64,000 bases of DNA from contig NC_079209.1 in the NCBI RefSeq assembly GCF_026745355.1, forward strand, positions 23,828,733-23,892,732, in the 5' to 3' direction. The notes below the pieces were generated by a model, which saw only the letters and a list, made by a program, of their open reading frames with translations, ran no database searches and was not told the origin of the DNA. A program made the translations under genes and the position numbers. The number at the start of each line of letters is the position of its first letter. Position 1 is the first letter of the stretch. Origin of the DNA: Beta vulgaris subsp. vulgaris. Its lineage: Eukaryota; Streptophyta; Magnoliopsida; Caryophyllales; Amaranthaceae. Below are positions 57,750-64,000 of this stretch, in pieces.

Positions 57750-58902
57750 TATGGAAGAAGTTGCAGGGTTGGAAGGAAAAGTTGTTATCTCGATCGGGGA
57801 AAGAGGTGCTAATCAAAGCGATGGTTCAAGCAATTCCAAATTATATGATGAGTGTTTTCTGCTTGCCTAGTTGTCTGATTGATGAAACACACTAGTTGAT
57901 TGCTCGTTTTTGGTGGGGTTCCAAAGATGGTGAGTGGAAGATGCACTGGCATAATTTGGAGTCTCTTTGCTTGCCTAAATCGATGGGTGGTATTGGGTTT
58001 AGGGAGGAACATTGCTTTAACCAAGCTTTATTGGCAAAACAGGTTTGACGCCTATGTAAAAACACCTCTTCTTTGCTCTCCTTATTGCTGAAGGCTCGCT
58101 ATTATAAAAAGGTGGAGTTTGTTGATGCTAGGCGTGGCTACAATCCAAGCTTTACACGGCGGAGTATTTGGGGATCAAAATCACTATTGTTGGAGGGGTG
58201 GTGTGTGGGTTCAGGTAGAGATGGCAATATCCAGTGGATCACCCGATCATTCGCTCCACTCGGTTTATTAAGTGGGTGAAAATCCCGGTCTAAACGGATG
58301 ATAGCCGGGTGACGGATAATCGGGTGATGGATGCGGGTCAGGTTCGGGTGATATTTTTAAATCCATCACCCAACCCATCACCCGTTTACCACCCCGATCC
58401 ATCACCCGTTTAAAGTAAAAAAAATATATAATTTTTTTAATTTTGGGCTTTTCCATTTTTACAGCTTTATTAATCTATAGCCCAAAAGTTACAAGATGAT
58501 AACATAAGTATATAAATGTTAATAATGTGGATTAGGGTTAGTTTGGAGACCATTTTACATAGTAAGTAGAATTATATAAATGGATTAGTGGTTCTTGTTA
58601 GTAATTTTTCTTTCTTCTCCTAATACTATTTGATTTCACCTGTTAATCACCTGATCCATCCGTTTAACCTGGTTACAAATGGATGGATGGATTCGGGTGG
58701 AGATGGATGCGGGTGATGGATGGATCGGATGGATGCGGATGACACTCCACCCGCCCCGAACCCGATCCATTTACATCTCTAGGTTCAGGGAGAAGTATTT
58801 GGGTTTAGGATGATGCGTGGGTGTTGGGTGAGGGTGCCCACCTCACCCCCACCCCACACAATGACAGTGACATGGAGCTTCGGGCGAGTGGTTTGCTGGA
58901 TT
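57750..58902 (+). mobile_element. L1-like LINE segment carrying a MITE
   Basis: Plus-strand text is LINE ORF2 sequence downstream of RT: LQGWKEKLLSRSGKEVLIKA, CLPSCLIDE, then ARFWWGSKDGEWKMHWHN and KARYYKKVEFVDARRGYNP. After the MITE (58216-58781) it resumes with SIWVWDDAWVLGEGAHL. Stops and frameshifts are present. It is cut on the right by a CACTA start at 58903. A near-identical copy occupies 62861-64000. Confidence 0.88.
58216..58781. mobile_element. hAT-type MITE, GGGTGATGG-rich, perfect TSD
   Basis: It starts tagagatggcaat and ends atttacatctcta, with perfect 8-bp flanks ggttcagg (58208-58215 and 58782-58789). The interior holds palindromic cgggtgatggatgcggg and catcacccgtttac phrases. 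It interrupts the LINE. The same element, same site, is in the copy at 63326. Confidence 0.93.
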
Positions 58903-59591
58903 CACTAATAGAATAAAAGCTTATTGTTGTTGTCATTAAGTGGCCTATTATGGCGGTTTTGGCCACGCAACAAATAAGGGCGCATCAATAGAAAATTACC
59001 TATTGTTGCGGTTTATGACCGCAACAATAGGAAATTACCTATTGTTGCGGTTCCTAGTCGAAACAGCAACAATATGTATTTTTTTAATATTAAAGAAGTG
59101 CACCTATTGCTGGGGGTTTGACGGTTTTGGGTCAAACCTGCAGCAATAGGTGCACTTTTTTTAAAAAAATAATAATAATTTTGAATTAAAATCTTCAATG
59201 TTAAAAATACTTAAAATGCTATAAAAACTAAAGACAACTAAAACATCAGATCAATCAGCGAAAATACAGCATAAAAATAACGTAAATCAAAGCTCATTCA
59301 AGGAAAGTAGACCAAAAGATGTATTTCAACAACAAGAACATTCAAATTCATAAAATTTCAACTGAAGACAATCCTAAACATCATATCTAAATCAAAAATA
59401 AAAAAAATGAAGAAAATAAAAAATAAAAAAGTTTAGATCTAAACCGAAAATTAAAATTAAAAATGAAGAAAATAAAAAATACCGAAGTTTAGATCTAAAA
59501 CGAAAATTAAAATAAAAAATGAAGAAAATAAAAATTCAAAAGTTTAGATCTAAAAGAAAAAAACTAAAAAGGGATCCGACGAACTGCCGAA
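58903..59591. mobile_element. CACTA left end, related to the 29256 element
   Basis: cactaatagaataaaagc begins a stretch that parallels the element at 29256: gtcattaagtggc, ttttggccacgcaac and aaattacctattgttgcgg are all shared in order. Sub-terminal repeats of cctattgttgcggtt are present in both orientations. The homology is cut at 59592 by an LTR. Confidence 0.82.
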
Positions 59592-60514
59592 TGTAACATC
59601 CTGAAAATTTAAACTTGATTAACATTGATAATTAGCTTAAATAAATTGTTTAAGATTTATGTATTTATTAAATCACTTCTCTAATATAATTGAAACAAAA
59701 TAAAATCAAGTATTCAATAAAATAAGTTAAGTTAGATTTGTAATAGATTAAAAGAAAGTAGGAAAAATTACTATTTTAATAATAGCAAAAGAATTCTAAC
59801 TTCCAAAAGAGGAAAATCACCATCCACACAACTCATCTTCTTCCTCAAGCTCCATGTCCTTGCTCCCCAAGGCTTCTAGAACTCCTTTCTTCCCAAGTAT
59901 ACTTCACCATTAAGCCTCCATTATTTTAATTGAATTTTGTTCCAATATTTCTATAAATAGTGTGCTGATTTTACTATTCATCTCCACCCAAAAATCAGAA
60001 AAATTATCTCAAACACCACCTCCATAAATTTCGACAACCACCACCACCCGTCTGCCCCCCTAGCCAGCGCCGACTAGCCGTGCACGCCACCCTCCCTCTT
60101 CCTCCTCTGCGGCCTGCCCGAGCACCTTCTATCTCATTCCCCCCTCTATCTCTCTTGCGGACCTCTTCGCACCCGGCCCCCTGCTCGGCTGGTATGCGGC
60201 CGCCCCTGCGGTTCTACCGCCACCGCCTGCTGCCGCGCCATCAGGGTGCCGCCTTGTGTCGCCGGAGCTCCGACCACCCCTCCCCTTTGCTGCTTGCTTG
60301 TCTTTAAACAGTAAGTGAACTATAATTTTCCCTCCTTTCCCTTGTTTTAAATCATTTTGGGCTTAGTAGTTACTAGTTACTACTTACTTAACCCATTTGT
60401 ATGAAATTGATAATTGTGCTAATTATGCTAAGTAATTAAGTCTATAACTCTCTTGTAAGTTTAAAATTTACATTTAGATAATGAGTTTGCTTATTGTATA
60501 AATGCACTTCTAAC
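59592..60514 (+). repeat. Gypsy LTR fragment
   Basis: It starts tgtaacatcctgaaaattt, has a TATA box (ctataaatag, 59951-59960) and a GC-rich leader (60030-60305), the same layout as the 2.8-kb LTRs at 44803. It is interrupted by a MITE fragment at 60515. The 3' end was not identified. The Pro/Arg-rich frame at 60080-60307 lies in the leader and is not convincing. Confidence 0.65.
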
Positions 60515-60690
60515 TAGATATGGAAATATCTAGTGGATGATCCAACCACCCGCTCCACCCGCAATATTAAACGGATGAGAGGCGGGTGACGGGTTAACGA
60601 GTGATGGACGCGGGTCGGATTCGGGTGATATTTTTTCATCCATCACCCGGTCCATCACCCGTTTACCACCCGACCCATCCCCCACTCGAT
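60515..60690. mobile_element. Partial copy of the 58216 MITE family
   Basis: tagatatggaaatatctag followed by gcgggtgacggg and catccatcacccg phrases matches the left part of the element at 58216. Homology fades near 60690, so only part of the element is present. Confidence 0.7.
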
Positions 60691-60816
60691 TCTCTTGCGC
60701 TTTACTTGCAGGAAATCACTTAAGAATTTGAACAAAAAAATATTGTTAAAGTTATAATCGATACATTCACTAAACAACCAATAATGGTATTTACTCAAGC
60801 ACTTGTTTCATCTCAT
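60691..60816. other. Short spacer, possible CACTA 3' untranslated sequence
   Basis: AT-rich, lying between the MITE fragment and the transposase relic. No motif recognised. Confidence 0.4.
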
Positions 60817-61943
60817 CTAATGAAGTAAAACATAGCGATGTGCTTGCTTTAAACTTTTGTCATCAAGACGAACATTTTCTCTCTTTTCAATGACGCGACA
60901 ACCTAAGTTGTATAGATAGTTATTTATTTGTGGAACCTCGTCATCATTTCTTTTAGGTCTGTTGAACATGGTCTCAACACTTTCTAAATATCTCGAGCAA
61001 AATGTAATTGTCTCCCATAAAAGGAACCCTTCAGCTATGGACCCTTCAGGTTGTGCTTTATTGCTAACATGAGATTTCAAAAAGGCCAAGTACCTTAATA
61101 TATATGAAGATTGTGAGTATGAAAGAGATAAGAGAATATTTGACGGTGGATTTTTATATATATATATATAAAATAACAAATTAAAAGAAAATCCGAAATT
61201 AGAAATAATGACCTTCCAATAGGATACATCCATCTGTAATGAACAGGTGTGCCGAGTTAAACCTCATCCACTAAATGAATTAGCAGATGAACCATAATTG
61301 TGAAAATTGTTGACAGGAACTCTTTCTCCATCTTACAAAGGGTCAACACAAGCTTTGATTGAATGGTTTCTAACTCTCCTTTATCAATGGTGGTTGAACA
61401 AATCTTCTTAAAAAAGTACGACAACTCCTCAAGCAAATCAATAACTTTTGTGGCATTTGATGCTCTGAAAGCAACGGGAAGGATTTCTTGCATGAGGATA
61501 TGATTGTCGTGGCTTTTCATATTAATAAGTTTATGCTCCTTCATGTTCACACATCTTTGCCAAATTGATCAATAACCATCAGGAACTCTAAGCTTTTTTA
61601 AGACTCTCAAAAATCGTTCTTTTTCTTATTTATCCATGTTGTATGAAGCTGGAGGCATATACTCTTTAACACGATTAGGATGCGTTTGAAGTCAAAGATG
61701 AGATTTTATATTTATTTGTTTGAGAACCTCACTAGCTTTCTTATCATCTTTACTCTTTTCATTTTCTAAAAGAGTTCCTAAGAGATTACCACACATATTC
61801 TTCTCAATGTGCGTAAAATCTAAATTGTGTCTAGGAAGTTTATGTTCCCAGTATTGCAAGTCAAATAATATACTTTTCTTTTTCCAAAGAACCTTATCAA
61901 CACTTAAATTGTGTCTAGGAAGATTATCACAATTATGGTTCAT
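60817..61943 (-). pseudogene. CACTA (TNP2-like) transposase fragment
   Basis: Minus-strand text from 61943 downward reads KKSILFDLQYWEHKLPRHNL and HIEKNMCGNLLGTLL, then KSHDNHILMQEILPVAFRA, CKMEKEFLSTIFTIMVHLL and VHYRWMYPIGR. These are the DUF4218-type blocks of plant CACTA TNP2 proteins. An intron of about 119 nt (61212 to 61094, GT-AG) separates that from YLAFLKSHVSNKAQPEGSIA and EGFLLWETITFCSRYLE. Splicing it rejoins the conserved RYL...PEGSIAEG stretch. Frameshifts at 61560-61690 break the upstream part. The catalytic N-terminal region is missing. Confidence 0.85.
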
Positions 61944-61949
61944 CTTCTA

Positions 61950-62453
61950 GTTATTTCTGTTTGGAACCCCGTCATCATTTCTTTTTGGTCTGTTGAACAT
62001 GGTCTCAACACTTTCTAAATATCTCGAGCAAAATGTAATTGTCTCCCATAAAAGGAACCCTTCAGCTATGGACCCTTCAGGTTGTGCTTTATTGCTAACA
62101 TGATATTTCAAAAAGGCCAAGTACCTTAACATATATGAAGATTGTGAGTATGAAAGAGATAAGAGAGGATTTGACGGTGGATTTTTATATATAAAAAAAT
62201 ATAACAAATTAAAAGAAAATCTGAAATTAGAAATAATGACATTTCAATAGTATACATCCATCTGTAATGAACAAGTCCGTCGAGTGAAACTTCATCCACT
62301 AAATGAATTAATAGATGAACCATAATTGTGAAAATTGTTGACAGGAACTCTTTCTCCATCTTACAAAGGGTCAACACAAGCTTTGACTGAATGGTTTCTA
62401 ACTCTCCTTTATCAATGGTGGTTGAACAAATCTTCTTAAAAAGTACGACAACT
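61950..62453 (-). pseudogene. Direct duplicate of part of the CACTA transposase
   Basis: 61950-62453 repeats 60919-61436 with an offset near 1031 bp. It carries the same DUF4218 piece, the same intron and the same PEGSIAEG exon, and is slightly diverged. It ends where the CA microsatellite begins. Confidence 0.88.
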
Positions 62454-62462
62454 ACACATACA

Positions 62463-62560
<98 letters not shown>

Positions 62561-62562
62561 CT
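62453..62562. repeat. CA microsatellite with TA tail
   Basis: About 95 bp of (AC)n, opened by two acacatac interruptions and followed by a short TA run. Cys/Val frames on the minus strand are artefacts. Confidence 0.97.
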
Positions 62563-62599
62563 AAAATATATTTACAAAAATCATAAATTTACGCGGGAT

Positions 62600-64000
62600 T
62601 ACATATATTTACTACATCTTCTATGCAAGAATGCTCTATGGTGGCTGATATAATTAGTAGATACGAGAGAGCATCGGGCCAGCAAGTCAATCTAAGCAAG
62701 ACATAAGTTGTTTTAGCAGGAATGTTGAGAGTGGTCGTCGACATGAGATAGTTAATGTCCTTGGTATTAAAGAGGTTGAGAAGCAGGAGAAATACTTGGG
62801 GATACCTACAATCATTGGAAGATAAAAAAAAGTGACATTTGCATGCATTAAGGAATGAATATGGAAGAAGTTGCAGGGTTGGAAGGAAAAGTTGTTATCT
62901 CGATCGGGGAAAGAGGTGCTAATCAAAGCGATTGTTCAAGCAATTCCAAATTATATGATGAGTGTTTTCTGCTTGCCTAGTTGTCTCATTGATGAAACAC
63001 ACTAGTTGATTGCTCGTTTTTGGTGGGGTTCCAAAGATGGTGAGAGGAAGATGCACTGGCATAATTTGGAGTCTCTTTGCTTGCCTAAATCGATGGGTGG
63101 TATTGGGTTTAGGGAGGAACATTGCTTTAACCAAGCTTTATTGGCAAAACAGGTTTGACGCCTATGTAAAAACACCTCTTCTTTGCTCTCCTTATTGCTG
63201 AAGGCTCGCTATTATAAAAAGGTGGAGTTTGTTGATGCTATGCGTGGCTACAATCTAAGCTTTACACGGCGGAGTATTTGGGGATCAAAATCACTATTGT
63301 TGGAGGGGTGGTGTGTGGGTTCAGGTAGAGATGGCAATATCCAGTGGATCACCCGACCATTCGCTCCACTCGGTTTATTAAGTGGGTGAAAAACCCGGTC
63401 TAAACGGATGATAGTCGGGTGACGGATAATCGGGTGATGGATGCGGGTCGGGTTCGGGTGATATTTTTACATCCATCACCCGACCCATCACCCGTTTACC
63501 ACCCCGATCCGTCACCCGTTTAAAGTAAAAAAAATATAATTTTTTTAATTTTGGGCTGTTTCATTTTTACAGCTTTATTAATCTATAGCCCAAAAGTTAC
63601 AAGATGATAACATAAGTATATAAATGTTAATAATGTGGATTAGGGTTAGTTTGGAGACGATTTTACATAGTAAGTAGAATTATATAAATGGATTAGTGGT
63701 TCTTGTTAGTAATTTTTCTTTCTTCTCCTAATACAATTTGATTTCACCCGTTAATCACCTGATCCATCCGTTTAACCCGGTTACAAATGGATGGATGGAT
63801 TCGGGTGGAGATGGATGCGGGTGATGGATGGATCGGGTGGATGCGGGTGATGGATGCGGGTGACACTCCACCCGCCCCGAACCCGATCCATTTACATCTC
63901 TAGGTTCAGGGAGAAGTATTTAGGTTTAGGATGATGCGTGGGTGTTGGGTGAGGGTGCCCACCGCACCCCCACCCCACACAATGACAGTGACATGGAGCT
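62600..64000 (+). mobile_element. Second L1-like LINE segment, runs off the window
   Basis: It starts farther upstream than the copy at 57750: text like RASGQQVNLSKT at about 62670 and KQEKYLGIPTIIG at 62780-62820 belongs to the RT. From 62861 it is nearly identical to 57750 onward, including the MITE at 63326-63902. It continues beyond the window end. Confidence 0.88.
63326..63902. mobile_element. hAT-type MITE, second copy at the same LINE site
   Basis: Same ends and same TSD ggttcagg (63318-63325, 63903-63910) as the element at 58216. It is about 11 bp longer, mainly through one extra gggtgatggatgc-type unit near the right end. Confidence 0.93.

Noticed and set aside
60080..60307. 75-codon Pro/Arg-rich frame
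   Set aside because: GC-rich LTR leader with the same layout as other LTRs here; no motif.
62126..62545. Cys/Val repeat frame fused to transposase text
   Set aside because: The first part is the CA microsatellite and the last part is intron; only the central block is real transposase sequence.

Overview
This window looks like gene-poor, repeat-rich nuclear DNA from a flowering plant. Nearly everything recognisable belongs to transposable elements: Ty1/copia, Ty3/gypsy (Tat-type and chromovirus-type), L1-like LINEs, a tRNA-derived SINE, hAT, CACTA and MULE-like DNA transposons, and a Helitron-like element. No intact host gene was found. The background is AT-rich and the coding relics carry stops and frameshifts. 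Species cannot be read from the sequence.

Layout. 1-1308: AT-rich, no gene. 1309-12273: a complete-ended Ty3/gypsy element of Tat type in minus orientation, with 404-bp LTRs about 96-97% identical. It has broken gag and pol, two RNase H domains, two tandem-repeat arrays, and a plus-strand antisense gene (3365-5927) between pol and the 3' LTR. That gene has its own promoter-like leader and three short introns whose removal restores the frame. 12274-18046: solo-LTR-like sequence, a cacatcc-rich repeat, a SINE with a perfect 17-bp target duplication, two related hAT MITEs and a 5'-truncated LINE end. 18047-23212: a Ty1/copia element with both LTRs and a perfect 5-bp TSD. 23829-25120: a 1.29-kb TA-rich microsatellite.

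25354-32107: the 3' part of a minus-strand chromovirus (2.4-kb LTR, chromodomain, integrase, RNase H, RT), split by a 1.74-kb non-autonomous CACTA element. 32108-44802: mostly non-coding, with a Helitron-like element, a hAT MITE, a gypsy LTR-like remnant, a 5S-rRNA-derived (Cassandra-like) unit, a decayed copia 5' end, and a MULE-like element with long inverted repeats and GC-rich contents.

44803-50087: an element with 2.8-kb LTRs and a coding-free 1.95-kb interior (LARD-like). A second copia element (50088-56748) inserted into its right LTR, just downstream of the TATA box. A 1.17-kb hAT derivative in turn split that copia's reverse transcriptase (53293-54461). 56749-64000: an unclassified repeat, two near-identical LINE segments each carrying the same hAT MITE, a CACTA left end related to the one at 29256, a gypsy LTR, and CACTA transposase fragments with a partial direct duplication and a frame-restoring intron.

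The biology is therefore nested mobile-element insertion rather than cooperating genes. All identifications come from reading motifs and repeats by eye; no database search was run.
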